DNA of 64,000 nt from Megascapheus bottae (taxonomy: Eukaryota > Chordata > Mammalia > Rodentia > Geomyidae), in NCBI GenBank assembly GCA_024803745.1, contig JANJXV010000014.1, forward strand, positions 4,295,001-4,359,000, read 5' to 3'. The stretch's first letter is position 1; each line of letters starts with the position of its first letter. Made by a program: the position numbers and the translations under genes. Positions 36,451-48,938 of this stretch are shown piece by piece. The notes below the pieces were generated by a model. That model saw only the letters and a list, made by a program, of their open reading frames with translations, made no database searches and was not told the DNA's origin.

Positions 36451-37539
36451 TTGTCATTTATTCAGAATGACTAAAATTTGATTGTTATATACAAACCATA
36501 GTACTAAGCTTCATAATACATAAACAAATACATTTCCCTGTGCTAAATGATTTTGTGTGTCCAGTAGAAAATGACCAACAGATAAGCAGGATGATAATCC
36601 CACTCAGGTATGAGATTTTCTTCAATTTTAATATTATTATCTTCCAGAACGCCATACAATGGTTGTTACAAACTCAAGTGATAATACGTTGTATTCCCAA
36701 TTTGATCAAGACACAGATTATAATAGGGACAATTTTCTGTTTTTTCAATTTTAATTTTTAAAGTGTATATTAAAGATAGACTATTAGGGAAGAAACCGCA
36801 GAAAATCGGGCTGTGCTCCTAAGGAATTCTAAGTGCAATTTTCTTGACTCGACTTTCCTAAAACAATATTGTTTACTTGAAATTATTATTTTTTTGAGAA
36901 AAAAATAGTTTTTGAAAAAGGAAGAGAAGATCAAGGAGCACTGATAAAAGTCTCTGGCATGGGATTTGCTCTCCATTACACACCTTATCTAGGCTGGCCA
37001 AGCATCTTACATGGAGACTATTGCTCCCAGGCTGTTCGATACCTGCAGGGCACCTGGAAATACCTAAGGCATAAGAATCTGCTTTTTCCTATGAAAATCT
37101 CTCTTTTTAAAATATGCCGCATGAATTAGGATCTTTTGCCCCAACGTAACTCAGATGCTCTAAACTGCAAGAGGTAATTTCTTCATGAAACAAACAAATA
37201 GGATATTTCCCAGTGTAATATTTTTTGTTTCTATAATCAATATTTAACTATTTCAGTGCAACGAAATTTCTCTCTGCCATTCCCTCTAAGGAAATCTCTG
37301 AGCTACTTCCAATTTTCCTGGCAGATTTTTTATTTTTCATCCCTCCTGTTTCAATACCACCCTATTCTGGTTTAAGCTTTGACTATCATTATAAAAATAC
37401 TTAAATATTCTTTTAATGCTCAGTCACATTCAATCTCTATGTGCTGACTTCAGAGTTATACAATGTAATCAGTCTTGTTTTTTAAGCTTCAGTTTTATTT
37501 TCATATATCCATGGTCATTCAGTGGCTGCTCAGGGACTT
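36451..37539. other. Non-coding stretch, nothing recognised
   Basis: No exon or repeat was recognised. Confidence 0.45.
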
Positions 37540-37990
37540 AGATACCCCCTTCAGCCTGATTTTTAAGTTGCTTCATGACATAATCCCATTTTTATCTTTC
37601 CTATCTACGATGGGCAGAAAATCTGAGCAGCTTTCCTGGTTCTGATTTTGGAGCTGCAGCAATGCTAGCAAACTAACCAAAGATTTGAAGGCCATCCTTC
37701 ACTTCCAACCCTGTGTCCTTGCCTGCCAACCTTTATATTCTAGTGCCTCAAATTTGAGGTGTGGCTGTGCATGCAGGTGCGTGGCTCTTCAACCCTTTCA
37801 CACCAATGGTTCAGTTTGATGAGCTGTTGTATTTTCATTTTTATTTCTTCTCACATTCCTAGTGAGACCCTGCCTTTAATTTGTCTGATGGCTCAGAATT
37901 CAGCATTTCAACTAACCTACCTCCATCCTTCAAAATATAGTGCTTGTTTCTCCAACAAATTTCCATCCTGATCACTTTACTTATATTTTA
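37540..37990 (+). repeat. Possible LINE-2 3' end remnant
   Basis: 'ttgcttcatgacataatccc' and 'ccatcctgatcactttactt' are suggestive of L2 3' sequence. The resemblance is weak. Confidence 0.35.
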
Positions 37991-39553
37991 AAACCAAAAA
38001 AAGTTACTAAAGTTGTATCGTGTCCTAACCAAAGACTGTTATGAGAAATTATAATCTTGGCTTCATAAGGACCGTGAACTAACAATTATGCACTCAAGCA
38101 GTGCACGTTGCACTAGAGAGAGGAATGGCACGTCAGGAACGCTTTCTAGGGAGGTGACCCTAAACGGGGACATGATTCACTGTTGAAATGACTAGGCATA
38201 ATCATTGAATGAAGCCGGGAAGATGTGATTTGGGAAATGCAGGTATTTTGATTTCTCATGGGGGTTTGCAGGACACAGACCCGGGATCCAGAGGCGTTGC
38301 ACACTAAACATACAAAAGGGATCACATTTTATCCTAAAGACAATACAAGTCCTTGAAGAGCTGATATAGAGGACATAAAAGATCCTTTTTTTTCCCATTC
38401 TGATAGATCACTGTGGTGAACACAAATTAATGGGCTGAATACAAATTAAGGGGAAGTCGAAGTCGTATTGAGGGAGAAACTATTAGGGCCACTTAGTTGA
38501 AAACTAGAAGAGGAAATATAATAGGAGGAATTTTAAAACATAATATTTAAAGGATTCCGTGAATGGCGGAGATCAGAGCTGAAGTAAATGTCTGACTGTA
38601 GCTTGGATTCCAGATTTCTTTTGCAGATAAAAGGAGAACTATGCTGTCTCCTATCAAGTCCAAGTGAGGAATATTTTGGAGAGAGAAGATGAGGAGTTGA
38701 ATCTGAAAAAAAAGTACAATGGATTTATGCATATGGTGACATTCAGTATAGACACACACAGAAATTTGAGTATTATAAGAGAATTAAATTTTAAGGCATA
38801 ATTTTGGGCAGCATAAATATATCTCTAAGTCAGACAGTGGTATAGGAACAGGGCTATCTGTAAGAAGAAGTGAAAGAACAAAAGAAAAAGGAGAGAGAAA
38901 AAGAAAAGAAAAAAATTAACATTTATCAGAAATGAAAACTATATGGGACAGAATTATGGGGAGGACCAATTTAAAAACAACAAAAGCGAAGTAGAACTTC
39001 AGGAAATAGACACAAGAGGTTTCTTTTATTTAAAAAAGAAGAATATATATTTTATATTTACCCAATTTATTCTTCTCTTTTGTCATTCATGTACTAAAAA
39101 CAACTCTCATAAATTCTAGCACTAAAGAATAATCGAGAAATCCCAGCATTTCATCATAAACAAAATATCTCCTAGATTTTATATCCTCAGAAATTGCCTA
39201 CAATAACATTTCAGGACAAAATGGTAAATTAAACCATTTTATAGCTGTCTTCTGAAGTTTACTTTCCTTTTGAATTCTAGATATTTATTTAATCTTTTTT
39301 TCTTACTTCCTAGCTTAAAGCTAGAGATTTACCCATTTATGCAATATTCCCAGTGCAATCAGAGACTTTCTATTCTCTTATTGGAAGTAGATAAAGCTTA
39401 CCTAAATTTGACCATAATGATGTTGATTTCTTTTTCCCTGTGAAGTGATTTTTGGCTCATTAAGGCTTAAACTTTACATTATCAAATAGCTTTTTTTTCT
39501 TCCAAAACTTTCAAATTCTTATTATAATTCCTCTAAATCGGTAATTCATTTAT
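37991..39553. other. Non-coding stretch, nothing recognised
   Basis: It includes an A/G-rich patch at 38860-38920. No gene or named repeat was found. Confidence 0.45.
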
Positions 39554-39749
39554 AGCCTGGAGCTGATGGTTCATGCTTGTAAATCCTAGCTACTCAGGTC
39601 TAGCGTGTCATGGTTTAAGGCTATCCTGGGCAGAAAAATCTGTGAGACACCATCTCCAAAATAAACAGCCTGATGAAATGGCTCAAGTAGTAGGACGCTA
39701 ACCAAGCAAGATGAGGTCTGAATTCAAATCCTAGTACTACTAAAAAAAG
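39554..39749 (+). mobile_element. Old B1/ID-like dimeric SINE
   Basis: A B1-like half ('aaatcctagctactcagg') is joined to an ID-like half ('gaaatggctcaagtagtagg', 'attcaaatcctagtacta'). The right monomer differs from the commoner SINEs here, so it may be an older relative. Confidence 0.7.
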
Positions 39750-39861
39750 AAAACAATAATCCGTTATATTTTGAATCTTTACTATGCACATTCTTCTACT
39801 TCAGGTTTAGATTACTGCCAACCTAAGAGGCATTTTTGTTTGCATTTATTATGATGATTAT

Positions 39862-39964
39862 TACTGTTGTGTAAGTATACAAAGAGATTACAGTTCCCTA
39901 AGTGAGGTCATGAATATCAATATCACTCCTTCCAAACCACCCCCCCACCCCAGTCCCTGCCCGC
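39862..39964 (-). mobile_element. Older LINE-1 3' terminus, host of a nested L1
   Basis: 'acaaagagattacagttccc' and 'taagtgaggtcatgaatatc' resemble the antisense L1 terminus at 30288. A younger L1 3' end begins immediately after it. Confidence 0.45.
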
Positions 39965-39967
39965 CAT

Positions 39968-40270
39968 TTTATTTTTTTCATATATTTTTATTGTAATTAA
40001 AAGAAGGGTTACATTATATTTGCCAGATAGAAGGTGCATTAATTCACATACATTGATACCCTTTCTCATGTCTTGGTCCCCATTTCCCTCCCCCCTCCCC
40101 CACCCCTCATCTTGTTTTCCCCCCTTCCCTATCCAATTTCAAATAACCAAATACAAATATATACAATATATCAGATAACAAAGTGAGATACTGTAACAGT
40201 ATGAGATAACCAAGGGACAGCAAAAGAGATGAGAGATAACATAGTACATTAAGGACAACAATCACTCATT
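39968..40270 (-). mobile_element. 5'-truncated LINE-1 3' UTR
   Basis: Antisense L1 3' UTR with 'tttgccagatagaaggtgca' and 'gagatactgtaacagtatga', as at 8480 and 14035. Only UTR sequence is present. Confidence 0.88.
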
Positions 40271-42429
40271 TTCTACATAATGTACATTGATAAAATGTCT
40301 GTGCATTTGTTCGTCTTTCCTCCCTCCGTTCCCACAACCACAATTAAATGGTGTCTGACCATGACTTCAGGTCTTCTGTTGTAGAGTAGCAATTGTCTTG
40401 GATGACCATGGAATTAGTTGCTTCTTCTGTGGTTATTTCAGACATAGGCAGGTTTGATGATCTCCATCTGTTGGGCTGCAGGTAGCTGTGACTATACCAG
40501 TAACAAAATCTTACCCTTTTTGAATGGCCTGGATTGTCCAAGTCTACCAATATCAAGATTATATCTCTAACAAGTAAGGATATAAGCAGGACACTGAAAA
40601 GTAAACAAGTGAAATATGATCTAGATCTAGAATTTCAGATTTTCTTTGTCTGACCAAATCTGCCTGTAAGTATCTTAGTAATTTTTAAAAATTATCACCA
40701 TATATAAATCAAGAATGAAAGCTATTTATCTTTCCCTAGACCCAAAATGCAACACTGTCTTTCCCCACAGCATAATAAGAAAAAATCTGTTTAATAATAA
40801 ATAATAAGCATGGCCATTTGAAATACCCTCTTTATAGTGATTTTTATAAACTCAACTCAAACAACAAGGGATAACAGTAAAGCAAATTGGAACTACAAAT
40901 TTAGATTTTTAAATTGATTTGACTCATTATTTGCAGTGACATTGCTTTTTTTTCTAGCCATACATGTGACGGGCAAATTTCTGGCAAGTATAAGGATGCC
41001 TTACAGAAAATATCAGTATTTACGAACATTGAGATGAAGTGTCTTTAGCTCAAGATTCAAGAAGTTTATAGCACAGAGCACACAATGCAAACTGCTTTAG
41101 CAGTCTTTCCTGTACATACTACAGGGGAAAAGGAATAGGACAATATTAGAACACTTTTTCATTCCTAACATCATGTAGATTGCAAAGATGGCATTAAGAC
41201 CAAACCCCAGCAAAGTGAATGATCGTTGCTTCGGGAAAAATATAGGGAAAAAATACGAATTTACTGGGTTGCGTCTTTTCCCTTTCAACATGAAAATAAT
41301 TGTATTGCAACCCATGTAGAAAGCATATATTCTTACAAATTAGATGTATTACTTTAGTAAATGAAAGGTCAATGAAAAACTTGGTTTTTCTTCTTAGCTA
41401 CTAAAATATTAATATCTGGGGCTATTTGAGAAATAGAAACTTGATGTTTACAAATATCAAAATCGGAAGTTATGATCTCATCAAGCTGCACCTTAATTTG
41501 TTAAAAGCAGCATTTCTAACTTTGAGAGAATGTCATATATTTTCTTGGTACTTAATATTTCACATTTATTCTGGATTAGGAATTCAATGCTTTCACTGAA
41601 GAGAAAACCAAAATAGACACTATGCAATTCCTTGCCTTGAGAATTTTAGCCTTCAGACTTCCTGTCCAGGGTTCTCACTGAAAAAGCCTACAAAGTTGAA
41701 TTCATATAATTTTGTATGCACACAAAAGAATTTGTATCACTGTAACTATACTTTAGTTAAGGAGAGTAAGATGCATGAAAAAGAGTGTCCCTGGATTATA
41801 CCTTATAAAATCAGAGCTTCTCACTGGGGGCTTTTTCTCCCTTCTACTTCATATAATAGCTCATACACTATTCCTAAAGAAGATTGTCCTTCCTAAGGAA
41901 AAATCCCTTGAATCTTGCCTCAGTCTCCACTCAACCTCCTTTTGATCTTCCTAACCACAATCAGTTATTTCTTTTACCCCATTCCCACAAGTCTTTCTTT
42001 CTACGTAGAGTAAAGCAAACACTGGCTCTCTTCAAGAAGAAGAAATGCATTATAAACGTCAATGATCTTTTTTCTGATCAATGTATTTTGAATGTTTATT
42101 CCCCAACTTAAAGCTTTATACTAAAGGAAATGAAAAGTTTAATAGTCAGTATTTGTAAGATAGTATCTTACTCTTTTCTATACAAAGTTATCTGAAAGAC
42201 AAGGTGGGGGATGCTTGTCATTATAACTGATATGTGCAAGATAGACTCCCCCCCCAAAAAATAAAGGTGTTGTGACTAACTAGATTGAAATCTGAATAGA
42301 ATCAAGCATGAAACATTAATCAGTGCCTAAATCTCAGCAAAAGAGTTATCTGTTCTTAAAGAAAAATATTTTCAAAATCTTCAAGAACCCATGAATTAAA
42401 TAGATTTGTTGAACTACCTCAATAACAAT
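40271..42429. other. Non-coding AT-rich stretch, nothing recognised
   Basis: Part of 40271-40560 could be decayed L1 3' UTR. The rest shows no exon or repeat signature. Confidence 0.4.
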
Positions 42430-42640
42430 GACAATAGTAATAATGATAATAATAACACTTACATTGCACTTACTATGAGATGGTAATGTTGATTGCCTTT
42501 TGTAGATTTTAACATATTTCATATTCACAGTGGCCCATGGTAAGTACTATAAACATTGCCTTTTACATAAGAAGAAACTGAATCACAGAGAGGTAAGTCA
42601 CCTATAAAAGAACACAGCCAGCACACATGGATTCAGATCT
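42430..42640 (-). repeat. MIR SINE remnant
   Basis: 'agaagaaactgaatcacaga' and 'gaggtaagtcacc' with upstream 'tatttcatattcacagtgg' are the antisense MIR core. Good length. Confidence 0.68.
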
Positions 42641-44069
42641 GGAGCCATGGAGGTCCGCCGCCAACATGTAAGTAAAGCAAAAAAAGAAATTGCTCATAAT
42701 GAATGCATGACAGCAGAAGTTCTATCACTAATGTTAAATGTCTTTCACTTTTGTGTTTTGTGTGTCTTTAAACAGCAGATCCATGAATTTCACTCTTATT
42801 TATTTTTAGAAATGAAGAAAATTCAGTTGAGACTCTATTTATTCTAAACATTCATCTGTACAGCTGTCATGGTTGTACCATGTGTATAATATTCCACTCT
42901 CACTGTGGTTTCCAGAAAGGAAAAACTGTGTTTTGCCAAGTTGATAATCTCATTCATAAAAAGCACAATCAAAGGCAAGCACTTCATGTATATACCTGGC
43001 AAAGATATAATTTCTTTTAAAAATGGCAAAACATGACTTTTATGAGACTGACACACTGTCTACTGTGCTAACGAGGCACCTATAAAACATGACTTTTAAG
43101 AAAACACAGCAGCAAATAAATTTCAAAACTGATTTGGGTAAATGGTATGTATAACAAGAAACCCCCTTTAAACAATTAATATATGCTAACAATAAAGAAA
43201 AAAATCAAAGGACATAAAAGGAAATTAGTCAGAAACTCATGATCTATGTGGTTTTAGTAATGTAACCAGTGGCCCCAAAATGGCAAGTCAAAATACATGG
43301 ACTTTTAATTAGTCTAAAAATGGCTAAGTTTCCTATTCACTCACTTGGAAATATAAACTTTCCAAGATCTATTTTGGAGCGTGGCAACTCTTTTCCATGT
43401 TCTCCAAATGGTCTCATTTCCCTATATGATGACTGCTGGTACTCTCTGTACTTGTACAACAGGAAGAGGTGGAGGGGCTGTTCCATGTACAGGCTACTCA
43501 GTCTTTCAGAAGTGATTTTTGTTTAACATCTTTAAAATTTGCTCTCCATATCTAAAGTTATTTTCTAATTCTAATCTCAACTCTGTTCTTAAAAGTTTTC
43601 ATTCCGTTGTGTAACATGTTTAACCTAAAATGCTAGCCCTGCTCTTGCTTTAGGCTCAGTTTAAAAGCAGTTAAATCAAAATAGGGCCTTGAAATACTGC
43701 TTTACATTAAACTATCAATTTCTCCAGAAATGAGAGAAATGTTGAAACATCATTGAGAAGTCAAGAGTATCTCCATGCATCCTTTACTGCATCACTGTCT
43801 AGCATGTCCCAACTCACCACGCAGCACCTCGTATCAAGTGAAAGAAAAGGTCAGGTTCCAGCACACATGCACAGTGCTAACCAGTAGGCCCTAAGCATGG
43901 AAAATAATGGCAGTGTTAGGTGACTCCATAAACTAATTGTTTAGATAGATTGACACATGGAAATATTAAGTGAGGTGGGAGAAAAGCTAGAAATTGCTTT
44001 CTTAATCTTTTTTGCTTTCCCCTTCACAATATTTATAAACAGAGATCCAAACTGGATAACATATGTCAT
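42641..44069. other. Non-coding stretch, nothing recognised
   Basis: Frames of 60-85 codons without recognisable features. No repeat was identified. Confidence 0.45.
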
Positions 44070-44200
44070 TATTGGGCTTCAAATATAAGCCAAACTATGT
44101 ACAAGCTGACATTATCTCATTTAAGTTGCACAACAAATCTGAAAATGAGGTACCTTGATCTCTATGAAGACTGAAAATCAAAGGAGCTAAACAATAATAA
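44070..44200 (-). repeat. MIR SINE remnant
   Basis: 'cattatctcatttaagttgc' with 'acaacaaatctgaaaatgag' is the antisense 3' part and core of MIR. Confidence 0.6.
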
Positions 44201-44265
44201 GAATCAAAGCAACTATAATATAGATCTATTAGTCATAAGTTAATTTTAAACTAAATTTTACTAAG

Positions 44266-44443
44266 GCTTTACCATGAGGGATTTGTACTCAGGGCGTGCG
44301 CACTGTCTCAAAGTTAGAGTTCTACCACTTGAGCCACAGCACAACTTCCAGCTTTTTTTTCTGTGTATGTGGTACCAAGGAATGAAACCTGTCTTCGTGC
44401 ATGCCAGGCAAGCACTCTACTAGTAGGCCAAATTCCCCCTCCC
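44266..44443 (-). mobile_element. IDL-Geo-type SINE
   Basis: Antisense: 'gttctaccacttgagccaca', 'gtgtatgtggtaccaaggaa' and 'ccaggcaagcactctact'. Diverged at the tail side. Confidence 0.85.
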
Positions 44444-44446
44444 TCA

Positions 44447-44600
44447 TTTAATTCTTAAAACAATCATAGGCATTATTATTATACCCATTTTACCTCCAGA
44501 GAATGGAAGCACTTGAGACATGAGGAAAGACAAGTTGAAGGAGAGGCAGGATTTAAACCTAAACAGCCTAACCACACACCCTTCGGGTTCACCTTCTCGA
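44447..44600 (-). repeat. MIR SINE remnant
   Basis: 'ttatacccattttacctcca' with 'gaggcaggatttaaacctaa' is the antisense MIR core and 5' part. It repeats the 3' portion already seen at 44070, so it is probably a second insertion. Confidence 0.58.
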
Positions 44601-45569
44601 GGCAGAGTGTGCATTCTCACCCACATTTATTTATTGCTCCAACTATGATTTTTCAGAATCTCACGCAGCATTTAATTTTAAAAGGTCATTCTCAAATGTG
44701 GTCTAATAAGCCATGGTGATCTATGACAGGGTTTCATTGTCTGGAAGCAAAATAGGTACCAAAGACAATATCAAGAACTATTAAGCATTGCGCTTACAGG
44801 ATTGCATTTTGCACTGAGCATATATTCTTCCCATTCTGGAAGAAAAATATCCCTTCCTTTCATCTAATGATAAAGATAGTAGATAATAATCCTTCCTTTA
44901 AAAATATTTTTATTAAAAATGATAACTTTGGCAACCCTATGTCCTTTGCCTCAAATTGGGGACAACAGGGAGGGGAATTATATTTATTCATAAACTATAA
45001 ACATATAAACTTTTCTTTAAAAAATGAAAATAATATTATGAAGATCAGCCCAAGATTCAAGCCTCAGGCTAGTGAACACCTTCTGTAGTTTATAAACAAT
45101 TTCAGAGGAAGCAGGTTATACTTAACAAAGAATGATATTCTTAGCTATGTGTACATTCTTTTAAAGAATTGGCACCCTCCACACACAAGACACCTGCTCC
45201 TTAGCTGAGAGCTGAGTGCTTTCACATGCAGTGTCACAGCTGAGCCACCCTCATCACTTCACAAGGCGCTGGCAAGGCTTCCCTGAGAATATAGTAGGGT
45301 GCACTACTTAATGGCAGGGCCTTGGGTGGCCTTGATTTCCCATAAGAAAAACCTGTTTTCATCTCAAAAGTATTATTTCAAGGGCTTAAAATAATATAGA
45401 GAAAGGCAAGGGACAAGAATTACAAAAGTCAGTAACTGACATCATTTTGAGGTCTTCTTTGTGTCTTTTTCTTTTTCTTTCTCACTTTTGCTTTTGTTTT
45501 TGTTTGGCGTGCGGTATGCCAAACAAGTGTTTGATGTACTCAAACTACACTCCACACCCCAGCCCTAGT
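44601..45569. other. Non-coding stretch, nothing recognised
   Basis: Contains one hairpin-like inverted repeat (45500-45526). Otherwise there is no feature. Confidence 0.45.
45500..45526. repeat. Inverted repeat with 9-bp arms
   Basis: Arms 'ttgtttggc' and 'gccaaacaa' are perfectly complementary around a 9-base loop containing 'gcggta'. The left arm resembles half of an NFI-type TTGGC site and the right arm supplies GCCAA, but the 11-base gap is longer than the usual spacing. Confidence 0.65.
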
Positions 45570-45700
45570 ATTTATAAATACTATGATTCTATTTCATAGA
45601 TAAAAAAATACATCTCAAATTTAAAGCATAAGCCCAATCAATTCATCTAGGTAAGTGATGGAGACAGGGCTCGAACCTAATTCTAACCTACAGTTCTACA
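45570..45700 (-). repeat. MIR SINE remnant
   Basis: 'aagtgatggagacagggctc' followed by 'gaacctaattc' matches the antisense MIR 5' part ('agcaggattcgaaccca'-like order). Confidence 0.55.
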
Positions 45701-45734
45701 TGAATCACAAATCTTTTTACTGTTTTATGTTACA

Positions 45735-45795
45735 ATGCCCAGTATAGGAATCACCTTGGAAATCTTACTAATGTAAATTTCTCTCCAATACTCTA
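45735..45795 (+). repeat. Possible MER5-type fragment
   Basis: 'aggaatcaccttggaaatct' recalls the 5' part of MER5. It is short and diverged. Confidence 0.35.
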
Positions 45796-45990
45796 TAGAC
45801 AATGTCTTAGAGGCACTTACCCATGTTGGGCTCATGTGTTATTATTGGGCTTGAGATAACTGCCAAGTTGTAAACAAACCTTCATTATTTTGTTTAGATA
45901 GGAAATTTCTCATCAGGAAAATCAATTGCAATGTGAACTGATTTATGGTATGCCTCAAATCAATGAGTTACACTAAAATATTAACAAATA

Positions 45991-46213
45991 AGCCAGGCAC
46001 TGGTGGCTCACACCAGTAATCCTAGCTATTCAGGAGGCTGAAATCTGAGGACCAAGGATCAAAGCCAGCCAGAGCAGGAAAGTCAGTCAGGCCCTTATCT
46101 TCAATTAACAACCAGAAAACCAGAAGTAGAGCTGGACTCAAAGTGGCAAAGTATTATCCATGAGCAAAGAGGCTGAGGGACAGCTTCCAGGCCCTGAGTT
46201 CAAGCCTCATGAT
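45991..46213 (+). mobile_element. B1-like dimeric SINE
   Basis: 'ggcactggtggctcacacca', 'taatcctagctattcaggag', then right monomer ending 'cctgagttcaagcctcatga'. The AAC/AAT-rich tail continues to about 46250. The flanks 'attaacaa' near 45979 and 46219 suggest a duplication. Confidence 0.9.
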
Positions 46214-46250
46214 GAACATTAACAATAACAATAATAATAAATAATAATCA

Positions 46251-47330
46251 AAAATAGGAATGGAAATTGTAAAGAACTGACAGATGATAGAAGAACTGAG
46301 TTCCTGCAGCACATGAACAAAGCAGTAGCTGAGGCTTATTAGTTTAAAGAGAAGGTAACATTTGAAGAAGAACCAATAATATTTTTATACTTCATGGAAA
46401 AAATAAACTTATGTGTAATAAACTTATGTATAAACCTATGAGCCAATGTATTTCTCCAAAATTGGTGATACTGTTATTTGTTTCTTTATGATTTGTTTTT
46501 TAAAGTTTTTGTTAAGTTACCTTCAGTGTAGCTTCAGTGTAAATAGAACATTAGAAAAAGTAGGCACTGATTCTTTAGTCAAAAGTTTTATCTTCATCCT
46601 ACTCCTACACAATAAAAGATTTCTGGTTTTTTTTAAAGAGAAATAATAAGAATACCATAGTTCAGTCCCCAGAAGGAGCAAATAGAGAGAGAAAACAAAT
46701 TCCTTTTTCTCCCTTTCTCATGGTTTATTTTTTAATTTAAGGTAGCACATTCTTTAGTAGTCCCACTTCTTGTTTCGAGTCCACCAAAAATCTGAAATTT
46801 AAACATGTTTCAAACGTATGCATACATGTTTATATACTGAGTTTACCCTGTGTTGCGAGAATGAATATCTAGAACTTCAAGAATTTAAAAGTTATGAAGT
46901 TACATGTCTTCCTGTGATTAAGGGTGCAGATTTGCTTCACGAAAATGTTCACATGATATGTCAGCCACCAAACAGGGAAACTAATAAAGATAAATCTCAA
47001 AAGGGAAGTTCAAAGACAGAAACACCAGTGAGAAATGGTAGAGATCCCGTAGAAGAGAGTTTAATGTACCTACTTATGAAAATGGCTTTACAATATTTAT
47101 TGTCCAAAGACAAATATTTTACCAAAGTTAATTTTGCTGTACTAAAAATAATATGCAGAAATATTAATTTTTTCTCAAATACCTGAATATTTGCCTGTGC
47201 CTCATCTCACCACTAAAAGTGAGAAGAGCAGAGATTCATATTTATCTTTGGGCTTGTAGGTTTATTTCAAGTAGTGGAAACATTTTAGATGCAATTATAT
47301 ACTTAATCTTATTTTAAAAAATCCATTTGT
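46251..47330. other. Non-coding stretch with one 122-codon frame
   Basis: A frame at 46818-47186 on the + strand is among the longest in the window and overlaps no repeat I recognise. It shows no domain, no Kozak-like context that I can call convincing, and AT-rich codons like its surroundings. I do not call it a gene. Confidence 0.4.
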
Positions 47331-47559
47331 GCTGGGCGCGCTGGCTCACTCCTGTAATCCTAGCTACTCAGGAGGCTGAGATCTGAGGATCGTGGTTCAA
47401 AGACAGCCTGGGCACTAAACAAAGTGAGACTCATCTCCAATCAATCACTAGAAAACAGGAAATGGGGCTGTGACTAAGGGGTAGGGTGGTAGACTTGAGC
47501 TGAAGAGCTCAGGGACAGTGCCCAAGCCCAGAGTTCAAGCCCCATGACCCCCCCCAAAA
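47331..47559 (+). mobile_element. B1-like dimeric SINE
   Basis: B1-like head 'gctgggcgcgctggctcact', 'ctactcaggaggctgagatc', right monomer 'gcccagagttcaagccccat' and a C8A4 tail. Flanking 'aaaatccatttg' and 'aaaatcagtttg' fit a diverged duplication. Confidence 0.9.
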
Positions 47560-48718
47560 TCAGTTTGCTACCCACAAAAGGACAAAGGCCTTAACCCATA
47601 CCCCAATAGAGTTTAGAAGACATCTCTTAATAGGCAAACTATAGATAAACAGCCTAGATCATTTCTGCTTGAAAGAGATTATGAGCACTGATTGGTTGTG
47701 CCTTAAGGGAAAAGAGAGGGAATAGTGAAGTTTTGGTTTGTGAATATCCAGTTAGGAAGATCTTCCCGGTCTGTGTGTGTCATTCTTGCTAAAATGGAGG
47801 TGCTATAGAGCCCTGTTTAACCTACCTACCAATACTTTTGAGAGGCTTAGGACTGAGATACATTGTCTCTATATAGCCTCAGTCTCATGAGTGCTGGACC
47901 AATGATGAGAGCACACCAATCTTAAGTTATAAACTGCTGTTAGACTTTTCAAATTGTCCTATTATTTTTAAACACAACTTATCCAAACACAACTGTCTTT
48001 TACTACTCTAAGACAGTACAGTAATTCTTACATTTTCATCTACAACCTTAGCCCCAAGCTAACAAGTCTTACAGAGTTTAAAGTGCCACCATATAATTTC
48101 CAGTAACTACTAAGTTCCCAGGTGATCTTGATGCTATTGGTCAAGGTGTGGCACCCACAAATACCTCCTAAGTAGGTCTTTCAAGTGCTCTCCTCCCATC
48201 CTTTCAATGATGCAAGAGGTTTCAGTTTGTCCTCTAAGGCCCCTTCCTGTCTTTCTTTGGACCTCATTTCCCCAGACAACTTGAATGTCAGCAAAACACA
48301 AGTAATAATATGATGTACTTTGCATGTAATACACCAGATTTACTTCTTCACTGCCCACATTTCTAATATTTTCTTTCTTTCCAAAGTTTCCAGTGCTTTC
48401 TTACTAATATTTCCAATTTCATATCAGCAAAAGCTGAATTAGCAAAAAGAAGTTCCTGGACTCATCATCCAGTTAAATGCCAATTACTATGGTGAAAAGA
48501 ACTATCTCTATTTGAAAGACTATCAAGAACAAGATATATAAAAAAAACTAGTTTTTTCCCTCTCAACATCTCTGCTAAGTTTTGGGGAGAAATAAATTTC
48601 TTTATCCTCCAATATTTATTCTTATAGCTCACTACAGAAGAAAGTTCCAGAAAACTGCTATCTTTATCTCCCTATAACGAAGAGTAGGAAAAATAATGAC
48701 CTTTAAAATAATTTTTAA
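47560..48718. other. Non-coding stretch, nothing recognised
   Basis: No exon or repeat was recognised. Confidence 0.45.
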
Positions 48719-48938
48719 GGCTAAGCACTGGTGGCTCATTGCCTGTCATCCTAGCTTTTCAGGAGGCTGAGATCTAAAGATCAAAGCCAGCCCAGGCAAG
48801 AAAGTTCATAAGACTCATCTCCAATTAAGCATAAAAATACTCCAGAAGTGGAGCTGTGGCTGAAGTAGTAGCACTAGTCTTGAGCAAGTAAGCTCAGGGA
48901 CAATTCTCAGGCCTTAAGTTAAAGCCCTAGGCCCTACG
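48719..48938 (+). mobile_element. B1-like dimeric SINE
   Basis: 'gcactggtggctcattgcct', 'ttttcaggaggctgagatct', then right monomer 'gagctgtggctgaagtagta'. It ends without a clear A tail. Confidence 0.88.

Noticed and set aside
46818..47186. 122-codon plus-strand frame
   Set aside because: No domain or splice/promoter context was recognised, and its base composition is like its surroundings. Chance frames of this size are expected in 64 kb. A conservation test would decide.
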